Shown: piece after piece, positions 6,771-13,838 of the stretch
How positions within the stretch are numbered: position 1 is the stretch's first letter
How the letters are laid out: every line of letters starts with the position of its first letter
Assembly: GCA_036771375.1 (NCBI GenBank)
Contig: DAIPHL010000024.1
Location: forward strand, 1-19,129
Direction of reading: 5' to 3'
DNA length: 19,129 nt
Origin: DAIPHL01 sp036771375
GTDB lineage: Bacteria > Synergistota > Synergistia > Synergistales > Synergistaceae
Notes under the pieces: model-generated
Databases searched by the model: none
Told to the model about the DNA's origin: nothing
Seen by the model: the letters and a program-made list of their open reading frames with translations, nothing else
Translations under genes and position numbers: made by a program

Positions 6771-7490
6771 ATGACGAAACAAAGGGCTTGCGTCGTTTTG
6801 GAGCGTCCGCCCGCAAAAAAACCGGTGCGGATTCCCGGAGGGAAGGGTTTCGCATCCAACAAAGCCGCCAGGTATGATTGGGTGGCACGGGAGGTTTTTT
6901 TGCCGCTTTTTCCCGTCATCGCGAGGGATGTGATCTCCTTCTGTGGCAAAAGAGACGGAAAGTGCCTGGACCTGGGCTCCGGAGGAGGTCTTTTCGGTTA
7001 CCACATCGCCAGGGAGTCGGAGATGTCGGTCTGTTTTTTGGACATAGACCCGCATGCCGTCGATATCTGCCATAGGCGAGGAGTGGAGTGGAATCTCGCG
7101 CACAGATGTACGTACGTTGTCGCGGACGTGGTCGATATGCCGTTTCCCGACGCCGGATTCGATGTCGTGGTGAGCCGGAGCTCGTGGCGTTTCTGGGGGG
7201 AGATGGGAAGGCTGCGTCGTGCTTTTGCCGAAATTCACAGGGTCCTCGTGCCGGGAGGCATCGCCCTCATCGGGTCGAGCTTGGGTACTCCCGATATACA
7301 GGATCGTATCCGTGCGAGAATGAAGGAGATCGAACCGGAATGGCCACGAAATGTCGATAAGAAAAAGAATTCCTGCACCTATGCGGAGATGTGTGATGTT
7401 TTAAACGGCATTGGAATAAGGACGAGAGTCGAAAAGTCCGACCGAGGAACCTGGCTTCTCATCCGTAAAGAGGCGGAAAATCTTGAGTGA
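6771..7490 (+). CDS. Class I SAM-dependent methyltransferase
   Basis: A 239-residue Rossmann-fold methyltransferase. Motif I reads CLDLGSGGGLFG with the glycine loop at residues 67-73; the acidic strand-2 end is CFLDIDPHA; motif for strand 4 is YVVADVVDMPFPDAGFDVVVSR, then a post-motif HRVLVPGGIALIGSS. This is the UbiE/type-11 pattern for small-molecule methylation. The unusual N terminus contains KPVRIPGGKGFASNKAARYDWVA. The coding region overlaps the NifD-like start by 8 bases, so both are made together, which argues that methylation belongs to the same pathway, acting on the enzyme's substrate, product or a carrier cofactor. The methyl acceptor cannot be predicted; a tetrapyrrole acceptor is only one possibility. 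A weak ribosome site precedes the ATG. Confidence 0.86.
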   Translation: MTKQRACVVLERPPAKKPVRIPGGKGFASNKAARYDWVAREVFLPLFPVIARDVISFCGKRDGKCLDLGSGGGLFGYHIARESEMSVCFLDIDPHAVDICHRRGVEWNLAHRCTYVVADVVDMPFPDAGFDVVVSRSSWRFWGEMGRLRRAFAEIHRVLVPGGIALIGSSLGTPDIQDRIRARMKEIEPEWPRNVDKKKNSCTYAEMCDVLNGIGIRTRVEKSDRGTWLLIRKEAENLE

Positions 7491-8907
7491 GCAATCGGAC
7501 GATCGCGTCGTCCGCTGCAGTTGGTTTCGTGGGGAGCGATTGCCGCAAAACTCCTCCAAAAAACTGATGCGCATACCGGGCGTGTTCTATGGAGGCGGGT
7601 GCTCCTATATGGCGTGTCGGGGCCTTTTGATGGGGCCCATACACGATGTCCTCCTGATCACTCACGGCCCCGTCGGGTGCGGTTTCTTCTCCGGCATCAA
7701 CGGGCGTGACGGCAAAGCGGGAGAGAATCGCTCCTCCTTTGCAGGACGGTGTTTTTCGACCGATCTGCGCGAGAAGGATATCGTTTTCGGTGGGGAGGAC
7801 AAACTTTACGAAGCGATATACGAAGCCGCAAAGCGATTTGCCCCGGCCGCGATCGCCGTGTGCGCGACGTGTCCCGTCGGTCTCATCGGAGACGACGTGG
7901 AGGCGGTCACAAGGAGGGCCGAGTCCGAACTCGAAATCCCCGTGCTCGCGTTGCGCTGCGAGGGGTTCAGGGACGAACCGGGCTGGCTCACCGGTGGCAG
8001 AGAGGTCGTCTCTTCCTGGAGCGGTCGCTCTTTGGGGAAGGTTGGTGATTTCCCCATTCATTACATGAGCGAATCGTATTGGGGGGACAATCAAGTCGTC
8101 ATGGAGCGTCTCTTCGGGCTTCTCGGGTATGATGTCGTCTGTTCGCTCATGGGGTCCACGACATTCGAGCGGATACAACGTTGTCACGAGGCTCGCCTGG
8201 TCGTTCTGGACAGCAACAAGGCGATCGACGCCGTGCCCGAGCTTCTCTCTAAAAAGTACGGTTGCGGCTGGATGCGTGCGACGTTTACGGGGCTGGCGGA
8301 GACGATCCATTCGTTGCGCGGGATGGCGGCATTTTTCGATGACAACACACATTCGGTTCGAACGGAGAAAGTCATCGAGTCTGAGCTTGAACGAATCAAG
8401 CCCGAATTCGATCGCTACAAAGAGCGCTTTTCCGGCCTGCGCGCCGCTCTCTTCGAGGATATATTTCGCAGCGATGCCTACGCCGCCCTGTTGAGCGACC
8501 TTCAAGTCGAAGTGATCCTCATTTCGCAGGATTACTCGGCAAAGGAGGTCAAGGACGATTCTTTTTTCCTGCATGTATCGCTTGCGCTCTGCCGTGTTTT
8601 GGATTTGGCGTCCGTCGGTTTGGCTCCGGAGAGCGACGACGGTTGTCGCGCTTTTTTCCTGTTGACCCGCGACGAAGTCCGATCGTTTCTTGATCTCGCA
8701 TCCCCGGACGTCTGTTTCGCGGGCATCGAAGAGGAGTTCGGCCACAAGGCGTCGCGGATTCGCTCGGAGCAGTTCACCTCCGAAGAGCGGGGCGTTCAGT
8801 ATGCCGGCTTCGACGGGTTGATTCGTTTTGCGTCCGACCTTGCGATGGCCGAGTGCATGTCGCATTGGCAGATCGAACCGCCCATTTGGGAGACGCATAG
8901 GTCATGA
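7483..8907 (+). CDS. NifD-like (nitrogenase component 1 alpha-type) subunit lacking FeMo-cofactor ligands
   Basis: A 474-residue homologue of nitrogenase NifD, nearly full length. P-cluster cysteine positions are conserved: Cys40 (GGGCSY), Cys66 (HGPVGC) and Cys129 (ATCPVGLIGDD), matching Cys62, 88 and 154 of Azotobacter NifD. The segment STDLREKDIVFGGEDKL is also strongly NifD-like. By gap-free alignment around KKYG, Ser243 replaces FeMo-co ligand Cys275; around AGFDGL, Thr432 replaces His442; Gly170 and Gly166 replace His195 and Gln191. It should therefore build a P-cluster-like Fe-S centre at the interface with the NifK-like partner but not bind FeMo-co in the known way. The start is TTG at 7483, chosen because AGAGGCGG precedes it and homology begins soon after; the next Met (codon 29) has no ribosome site. 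Its stop overlaps the next start (ATGA). Confidence 0.93.
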   Translation: MSEQSDDRVVRCSWFRGERLPQNSSKKLMRIPGVFYGGGCSYMACRGLLMGPIHDVLLITHGPVGCGFFSGINGRDGKAGENRSSFAGRCFSTDLREKDIVFGGEDKLYEAIYEAAKRFAPAAIAVCATCPVGLIGDDVEAVTRRAESELEIPVLALRCEGFRDEPGWLTGGREVVSSWSGRSLGKVGDFPIHYMSESYWGDNQVVMERLFGLLGYDVVCSLMGSTTFERIQRCHEARLVVLDSNKAIDAVPELLSKKYGCGWMRATFTGLAETIHSLRGMAAFFDDNTHSVRTEKVIESELERIKPEFDRYKERFSGLRAALFEDIFRSDAYAALLSDLQVEVILISQDYSAKEVKDDSFFLHVSLALCRVLDLASVGLAPESDDGCRAFFLLTRDEVRSFLDLASPDVCFAGIEEEFGHKASRIRSEQFTSEERGVQYAGFDGLIRFASDLAMAECMSHWQIEPPIWETHRS

Positions 8908-10289
8908 AAAGCGATCAAGCGCAGGAGAGGAAAACCGGAGCCGAAGGGAAAAGAGGCGCTCTGCAGATCGATCCCCTGAGTATGTGTCCTCCCCTGGGCG
9001 CCATATATGCGAGTCAGGGAATCCATGCCTGTATGCCGCACAGCCACGGCGCATCGGGCTGTTGCCGTTTTCAGCGAATGGAGCTCGGTCGTCACTTTCA
9101 AAAGACGATTCGGGTGGCGTCGAGCCTGCTGAAGGAGTCCTCCGCGATATTCGGAGGAGAAAAGGACTGCATCTCCGCGGTGGGAAACGTCTTCCGGCTT
9201 TACGCGCCGGATATGCTGGCTCTGCACAGCACCTGTCTCAGTGAGACGATCGGGGATGATCTGCAATGGCTTGCCTCCAAGGCCGACGTGCCCTCCGGAA
9301 AACACCTGGTCGTCGTGTCTACACCGGGTTATGTGGGTTCGCACCTGACGGGTTATGCCGACCTCCTCTCCGCAGTGGTGGGTCAGGTTGTCCGCGAGCC
9401 TCGAAATCGAAACGATTCGCTCTGTCTGATGCCGGGCCTCCTGAACCCGTCCGATGTGGCGGAGCTCAAAAGATACGCGGCGCCTTTTTTCGATACGGTG
9501 ATCACCTTCCCGGACGTCTGTGGTGTCCTGGACGTGAAGACACCGCGCGATGTAAAGTCGTACTGTCCGGGCGGCACGAGCTGCGACGCGATAGAGACGT
9601 TGGCGGAATCCGGTGCCGTGATCGCGCTGGGAAGGGAGTGTACGTTCGATGCGGCGAGCGCACTCTGTGAATTGGGACGCATCGACCGACGTGCCTCGCT
9701 TCCCATACCGGTTGGAATAGAGGCGACGGACGAGTGGATGGGGAGACTTCGGGCGTTCTCCGGCCGTGAAGTTCCAAAATCCTTCGGCGAAGAGAGGCAG
9801 CGGACGATCGATGTGCTCATGAAGGTTTATCCGATTTTCTTCGGGTGCAGGGCCGCCGTCTCCTGTGACGCGGATCTTTCCGTCTCTCTCGTCTCGTTTT
9901 TGGCCGGTGTCGGCATCGTCCCGGTCTACGTTGCGACCGGCCGTGGCGGATCTCGATTCGTCGACGATGTGTCGCGGGCCCTGGCGCGCTACGGTCTCGA
10001 GGGAACCGTCCTTGCGGAATCGGACCGTTACGACCTGGAACGTTTTCTCGAACGACATGAAGTGGATGTGATCATCGGAGGCAGCCGGGAGAAAATCGTC
10101 GCGGCGCGACGCGGCATTCCTTTGATGCGTATCGGTTTTCCCGTCAGCGACAGACCGTTGTGCGGCCTGTGGCCGATCGTCGGCTATAGGGGTTGTCTGA
10201 ACCTTCTTCGAAGTGTCGCCGATATTCTCTTGCATCACCGGGAATCTCGAATCGATCCGGAAAATCTTGCGATTGCCCGATATTTTTAG
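8904..10289 (+). CDS. NifK-like (nitrogenase component 1 beta-type) subunit
   Basis: A 461-residue homologue of nitrogenase NifK. The three P-cluster Cys positions are present: Cys28 (MCPPLGA), Cys53 (HGASGC) and Cys111 (STCLSETIGDD), corresponding to beta Cys70, 95 and 153. An additional Cys54 follows directly. The residue equivalent to beta Ser188, an auxiliary P-cluster ligand, is Gly142 (STPGYVGSHLTG). The C-terminal segment IPLMRIGFPVSDR...VGYRGCLNLL closely follows NifK. It starts with ATG at 8904, overlapping the NifD-like stop by four bases. With the NifD-like subunit it should form an alpha2beta2 catalytic core. The long NifK N-terminal arm is shortened to about 27 residues before the first cysteine. 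Confidence 0.93.
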   Translation: MKSDQAQERKTGAEGKRGALQIDPLSMCPPLGAIYASQGIHACMPHSHGASGCCRFQRMELGRHFQKTIRVASSLLKESSAIFGGEKDCISAVGNVFRLYAPDMLALHSTCLSETIGDDLQWLASKADVPSGKHLVVVSTPGYVGSHLTGYADLLSAVVGQVVREPRNRNDSLCLMPGLLNPSDVAELKRYAAPFFDTVITFPDVCGVLDVKTPRDVKSYCPGGTSCDAIETLAESGAVIALGRECTFDAASALCELGRIDRRASLPIPVGIEATDEWMGRLRAFSGREVPKSFGEERQRTIDVLMKVYPIFFGCRAAVSCDADLSVSLVSFLAGVGIVPVYVATGRGGSRFVDDVSRALARYGLEGTVLAESDRYDLERFLERHEVDVIIGGSREKIVAARRGIPLMRIGFPVSDRPLCGLWPIVGYRGCLNLLRSVADILLHHRESRIDPENLAIARYF

Positions 10290-10313
10290 TCATTTTCAGG
10301 GAGGAAAGACGCG

Positions 10314-10370
10314 ATGTTTTGGGTTCGGGACGGCAGGTCGTCCTGCTGGAAGGGGTGGGAGAGTCGATGA
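10314..10370 (+). CDS. Candidate 18-residue Trp-rich leader peptide / small ORF upstream of the nifH-like gene
   Basis: A short frame of 18 codons (MFWVRDGRSSCWKGWESR) sits in the 77-base gap between the NifK-like and NifH-like genes. AGGGAGGA (10298-10305) lies 9 bases before its ATG, one of the best ribosome sites in the operon. Its TGA overlaps the NifH-like ATG as ATGA. Three of 18 residues are Trp. It could be a coupling peptide that sets NifH-like translation, a regulatory leader, or chance. No family is recognisable. Confidence 0.35.
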   Translation: MFWVRDGRSSCWKGWESR

Positions 10371-11176
10371 GACAGATCGCCATTTACGGGAAAGGAGGGA
10401 TCGGGAAGTCCATGATATCGCAGAATGTCGCTGCGGCACTTGGGCGAAGCGGCCGGCGTCCGATTGTAGTGGGGTGCGATCCCAAGGCGGACTGTACTCG
10501 ATTGTTGCTGGGTGGACAGATACAGTCGACCGTTTTGGATCGCCTGCGCGAGGCGGATGGCGGTGAGATCGACCTGGGTTGCATCATCAGGGAGGGCGCG
10601 TTCGGCGTCGCCTGCGTGGAGGCGGGGGGGCCCGAACCCGGTGTCGGCTGTGCGGGGCGCGGCATCATCACGGCGATAGAGCTGCTGGAGCGATATGGCG
10701 TATACGAAAAATCGTTCGACTATGTCCTGTACGACGTGCTCGGTGACGTCGTCTGCGGCGGTTTTGCCATGCCCATACGGGAGGGCAAGGCCCAAGAGAT
10801 CTATTTGGTGACGAGCGGAGAGTTTATGTCCCTTTATGCGGCGAACAACATCGCGAAGGGAATCGCTCGTTATTCGCGCCAGAGCCAGGTCCGCGTGGGC
10901 GGGGTCATCTGTAATTGCCGGAACGTCTCCGGCGAAGAGGCGATCGTCGAAAGATTTGCAAGACGCATGGGAACGAGAGTCCTGCATGTCGTTCCGAGAA
11001 GCGCCACGGCACAGGAAGCCGAGATCGCATGTAAAACCGTCGTGGAATATGCGCCGGAAAGTCCTCTCGCAAAGGTTTACGGCGAGCTCGCAACGGAGCT
11101 CTCGAACAACGATCGTTTCAGCGTCCCGACGCCTCTGTCCCGTGCGGAACTCGAAGGTTTGTTTGCCGATGCCTAG
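10367..11176 (+). CDS. NifH-like ATP-dependent reductase (nitrogenase iron protein homologue)
   Basis: A 269-residue close homologue of the nitrogenase Fe protein. It has P-loop GKGGIGKS at residues 8-15, switch I DPKADCTRL, the 4Fe-4S ligand Cys95 in GGPEPGVGCAGRG, the second ligand Cys130 in YDVLGDVVCGGFAMPIR (switch II), and ICNCRN for nucleotide-base binding. As a homodimer it would bridge one 4Fe-4S cluster and pass electrons to the NifD/K-like pair with ATP hydrolysis. The Arg after the cluster Cys, the ADP-ribosylation site in some NifH proteins, is present. The C-terminal tail of NifH is shorter here. The start at 10367 follows GGGAGAG and begins exactly where NifH homology begins; the upstream open frame is noise overlapping the K-like gene. 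Closer in motifs to NifH/CfbC than to BchL. Confidence 0.95.
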   Translation: MRQIAIYGKGGIGKSMISQNVAAALGRSGRRPIVVGCDPKADCTRLLLGGQIQSTVLDRLREADGGEIDLGCIIREGAFGVACVEAGGPEPGVGCAGRGIITAIELLERYGVYEKSFDYVLYDVLGDVVCGGFAMPIREGKAQEIYLVTSGEFMSLYAANNIAKGIARYSRQSQVRVGGVICNCRNVSGEEAIVERFARRMGTRVLHVVPRSATAQEAEIACKTVVEYAPESPLAKVYGELATELSNNDRFSVPTPLSRAELEGLFADA

Positions 11177-11179
11177 CTT

Positions 11180-11206
11180 TGGACAGAGGGGATAACGTAG
11201 TAAAAT
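11180..11206 (+). promoter_or_regulatory. Possible promoter ahead of the moeA-like gene
   Basis: TGGACA (five of six matches to the -35 consensus) at 11180-11185 and TAAAAT (five of six to the -10) at 11201-11206, but with a short 15-base spacer. If active, the MoeA-like gene is independently transcribed; otherwise it is read from the upstream operon, since no terminator is seen in the gap. Confidence 0.25.
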
Positions 11207-11239
11207 AAGGATCACAAGGATCCCTGAGGAGATGATCAC

Positions 11240-12430
11240 ATGTTTACCTCCATCACGAAAAAAGAGCTTCTACAGACGCTGTTCGAGAAATGGCGGATTC
11301 CCCGAAGAGTCGAGCAGATCATGGTTTCCGACGCATTGGGGCGGGTCGCCGCGGAAGATGTTCGTTCGCTCGTCTCCCTTCCCGTCTGTCGGGCTGCGCA
11401 GATGGACAGCGTGGCGGTTCGTTCGAAGGATTTTCTCGAAGGAGTTCCCGATGCCAAAGGATGGGTCCTCGGGCGCGATTATGCGTTCGCCGATATGGGC
11501 GATGATTTCCCCGACGCGTTTGACGCAGCGGTTCCGGTCGAAGACGTCATGTTCGATCGGGACGGAAACGTCTCTTTCGAACCGGGGTTGGAGGTCCGCC
11601 CCGGTTTCGGCGTCAAACGGGCGGGGAGCACCGTTGCAACTGGCAGTTTGCTGGTGGAACGCGGGACCCTTCTGCGTCCGTTCGATATCGCCTCGATTCA
11701 GTTGGGCGGGGTCGAGCGGGTCTCCGTTCTCAAAGCTCCGGTGGTGACGTTCATCCCGACGGGAAGCGAGCTGATCCCGCCGGGGAGCGCGCTTGCGCGG
11801 GGAAAGTGTTTTGACGTAAACAGCGCCATGGCCTACGGAATGTTGATGGAGCTCGGCGCCGAGGTCCGTTTGCTCCCGATCGTGAGGGACATGCGCTGCG
11901 AACTTGCGGAGGTCCTCGAGGCGGCGCTTTTGGACTCCGACATCGTCTTGCTCAACGGCGGTTCCTCCAAAGGGGAGGCGGACCTCAACGCTCGCCTCCT
12001 CGACGAGTTCGCGGAAGTTCTCTGCCACGGAGTGGCGGCCGCCCCCGGAAGGCCCCTCTGCCTCGCACTCTCCAGGGGAGGCACTCCGATCGTCAACGTA
12101 CCGGGGCCACCCGTCGCGCTTCTCCACTGTTTCGAGTGGTGCGTGAGACCGATCGTCAGTCACTTCCTGGGTATACCGACCCCGATGAGGCCCACGGTCA
12201 GGGCGCGACTCGACAAGGCCCTCGATTTTTCCGGGCAGATGGAGTTGCTCTGTTTTCTCAAAGTCTCCTCGAGCGATTCGGGATATCTCGCGGACCCGGT
12301 CTCCTTCAAGGACGTGGAGCTTCCGGAGGCGTTGAGAACGGGGGCGTATTTCCTCTCGGAGCTCGGCCGTACCCGCTATGATGTGGGAGAGGAAGTGGAT
12401 GCGGTCCTCCTCCGCGGTTATACGACATAG
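11240..12430 (+). CDS. moeA: MoeA-like molybdopterin molybdotransferase
   Basis: A 396-residue protein of the MoeA/gephyrin-E family, which inserts molybdate into adenylylated molybdopterin. It shows an N-terminal region with VSDALGRVAAEDV, a variant of the usual DLPxxxxSxMDGYAV motif that keeps only LP, MD and AV (Met55-Asp56), the VKRAGSTVATGSLLVERGTLLRPFDIASIQ segment, PTGSEL near residue 173, DVNSAM, and the GGSSKGEADLN pocket at about residues 239-250. The GGSSKG form is typical of MoeA-like proteins in anaerobes. A C-terminal MoeA domain IV follows. The start has GAGGAG at good distance. It lies 63 bases after the NifH-like gene; this may be co-transcription or chance. Divergence of the N-terminal motif leaves room for a paralogue with tungsten or another role. 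Confidence 0.84.
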   Translation: MFTSITKKELLQTLFEKWRIPRRVEQIMVSDALGRVAAEDVRSLVSLPVCRAAQMDSVAVRSKDFLEGVPDAKGWVLGRDYAFADMGDDFPDAFDAAVPVEDVMFDRDGNVSFEPGLEVRPGFGVKRAGSTVATGSLLVERGTLLRPFDIASIQLGGVERVSVLKAPVVTFIPTGSELIPPGSALARGKCFDVNSAMAYGMLMELGAEVRLLPIVRDMRCELAEVLEAALLDSDIVLLNGGSSKGEADLNARLLDEFAEVLCHGVAAAPGRPLCLALSRGGTPIVNVPGPPVALLHCFEWCVRPIVSHFLGIPTPMRPTVRARLDKALDFSGQMELLCFLKVSSSDSGYLADPVSFKDVELPEALRTGAYFLSELGRTRYDVGEEVDAVLLRGYTT

Positions 12431-12453
12431 GGGAAGACGTTCGTGTCTTTTCC
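12430..12453. terminator. Bidirectional terminator-like hairpin between convergent genes
   Basis: GGGGAAGAC (12430-12438) pairs with GTCTTTTCC (12445-12453) through a six-base loop; two of nine pairs are G-T. It starts at the last base of the MoeA-like stop codon and precedes the end of the HD-GYP gene. No long T-run follows, so efficiency is uncertain. Confidence 0.4.
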
Positions 12454-12467
12454 GCAGGGCGATGCGA

Positions 12468-13676
12468 TCATGTTGAATCGATGTTCCTCTTGTTGCCGTG
12501 TCCCAGGTAGTCCTTGATGTAGAGCGGGCTTTTCTTCAGGTTGATGAAGGTCGTCTCCTGGTTCGTTTCGCCTTTTTTCATCCTGATCATGACGATGGGA
12601 CGAATGAGGTCGCTGCCTCCGGCGGAAACGACGACGCCGACTCTGCCGTCCGAAAGCGAAACGATCGAGCCGGGCGGATAGAGTCCCAGGGAGATCAGCA
12701 TCTCGCGGACGATCCGAATGTCGAAATGGTTGCCCGCGTCCTTGATGATCAACGTGATGGCGTTCTTCGAGGACATGGGATCCTTGTAGACTCTTTTCGC
12801 CGTGAGCGCGTCGAATACGTCGGCGACGGCGGCGATCCTGGCCGCTTCGGGGATCTCGTGTCCCTTGATTCCCAAAGGATAGCCCTTGCCGGACCATTTT
12901 TCGTGGTGGCTCGCGATGATGCCGACTACCGTTTCATTGGTGATTCCGGCGCTGTGCGAAAGCTTGACGCCGAGGTCCGGATGCTGTTTCATCACCTTGA
13001 ACTCTTCGGAAGTAAGCGGTCCCGGTTTGTTGAGAATATTGTTCGGGATGAGGGCTTTCCCGAGATCGTGCAACAGGCCTCCCAGAATCACCAGCTGTAG
13101 GAATTCTTTTTTGCCCGGGTACAGTCGCAGCGCAAGGTGCCCGATTAAAAGCGCGATGTTGAAGGAGTGTACGAAGGTATATTCGTCCCTCTCCTTCACC
13201 TTCGCCAGGGAAAACGTTACGGGCGGGTTGCGTAACAGATCGTCGGTGAGCGTATGGCTCATGTTCGAGAGGCCGGTTATCATCTCGGGTCCTATCTGCC
13301 CGTCCGTGTCCCTCGCCTCGCTGAACATCGATGTGATATGCTTGATCACATCCTTCGCCTTCTCTTTTTCGATTAGTCTGTCTTCGTCTGCATAGACCTT
13401 GTCGATGATCTCGTCGAGCTCCTCGTCGGACAGTTGCTGCGGAGCGTTGAGATATACCGATTCGATCTTGTGCGCCTTCATTTTTTTTATCAAGGTTGCC
13501 ATGGACTTCTTGAACATGTTGATATCGAGGCCCGCAGGCAGCAAAACCTCGCCGTTGCGACCGATGACCTCGCTCGCGATGATCCCTTCACAATGATCCA
13601 ACATGTCCACCGGGACCCTCACAAATTCTTTTTTCTTTCTGCCGGCGTTCCTTCCGGGTTCCCCGGAGGCGGTCAT
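12468..13676 (-). CDS. HD-GYP domain protein, probable cyclic-di-GMP phosphodiesterase
   Basis: A 402-residue cytoplasmic protein. The N-terminal part (to about residue 95) is a small non-catalytic domain with VPVDMLDHCEGIIASEVIGRNGEVLLPAG, often found ahead of HD-GYP domains. The central HD-GYP domain has HSFNIALL, HDLGKALIPNNILNKPGPLT, HPDLG, and HHEKWSGKGYP, the last being the GYP signature with Ser where Asp is usual. DVFDALTAKRVYKDP follows. The C-terminal segment YPPGSIVSLSDGRVGVVV is a standard extension. Known members hydrolyse cyclic-di-GMP; some are degenerate receptors, but the metal-binding His and Asp residues are retained here. I chose the ATG at 13676 because GGGAGAG lies 6 bases before it; two upstream ATGs fit less well. 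No receiver or membrane sensor domain is fused. Confidence 0.85.
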   Translation of the reverse strand: MTASGEPGRNAGRKKKEFVRVPVDMLDHCEGIIASEVIGRNGEVLLPAGLDINMFKKSMATLIKKMKAHKIESVYLNAPQQLSDEELDEIIDKVYADEDRLIEKEKAKDVIKHITSMFSEARDTDGQIGPEMITGLSNMSHTLTDDLLRNPPVTFSLAKVKERDEYTFVHSFNIALLIGHLALRLYPGKKEFLQLVILGGLLHDLGKALIPNNILNKPGPLTSEEFKVMKQHPDLGVKLSHSAGITNETVVGIIASHHEKWSGKGYPLGIKGHEIPEAARIAAVADVFDALTAKRVYKDPMSSKNAITLIIKDAGNHFDIRIVREMLISLGLYPPGSIVSLSDGRVGVVVSAGGSDLIRPIVMIRMKKGETNQETTFINLKKSPLYIKDYLGHGNKRNIDST

Positions 13677-13706
13677 ATGCATCTCTCCCTGCAAGAGTCG
13701 AAATTG

Positions 13707-13735
13707 TACACAAGATCGCTTCTTTCATGTATGAT
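13707..13735 (+). promoter_or_regulatory. Probable promoter for the AI-2E family / mobB transcription unit
   Basis: TACACA (13707-13712, four of six), a 17-base spacer and TATGAT (13730-13735, five of six). The same sequence read on the minus strand offers TACAAT (13708-13703) as a -10 for the HD-GYP gene, so the two divergent promoters would overlap. Confidence 0.4.
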
Positions 13736-13838
13736 AGCACATAAGGAAGCGGGGAATCACGACATCATTTTTGAGTTTGCGTCGATAAGCCGGTGCGCTT
13801 TTTCGGCGAATTGTTGTCCTTTCCGGGGGGGAATCGAT

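Noticed and set aside
7459..10238. Two minus-strand frames of about 480 codons each opposite the NifD- and NifK-like genes.
   Set aside because: Antisense shadows; the plus-strand frames carry unmistakable nitrogenase-family motifs.
7483..11176. Interpretation as a true nitrogen-fixing nitrogenase.
   Set aside because: The FeMo-cofactor ligands Cys275 and His442 and the catalytic His195 are replaced by Ser, Thr and Gly, and no cofactor-assembly genes are visible.
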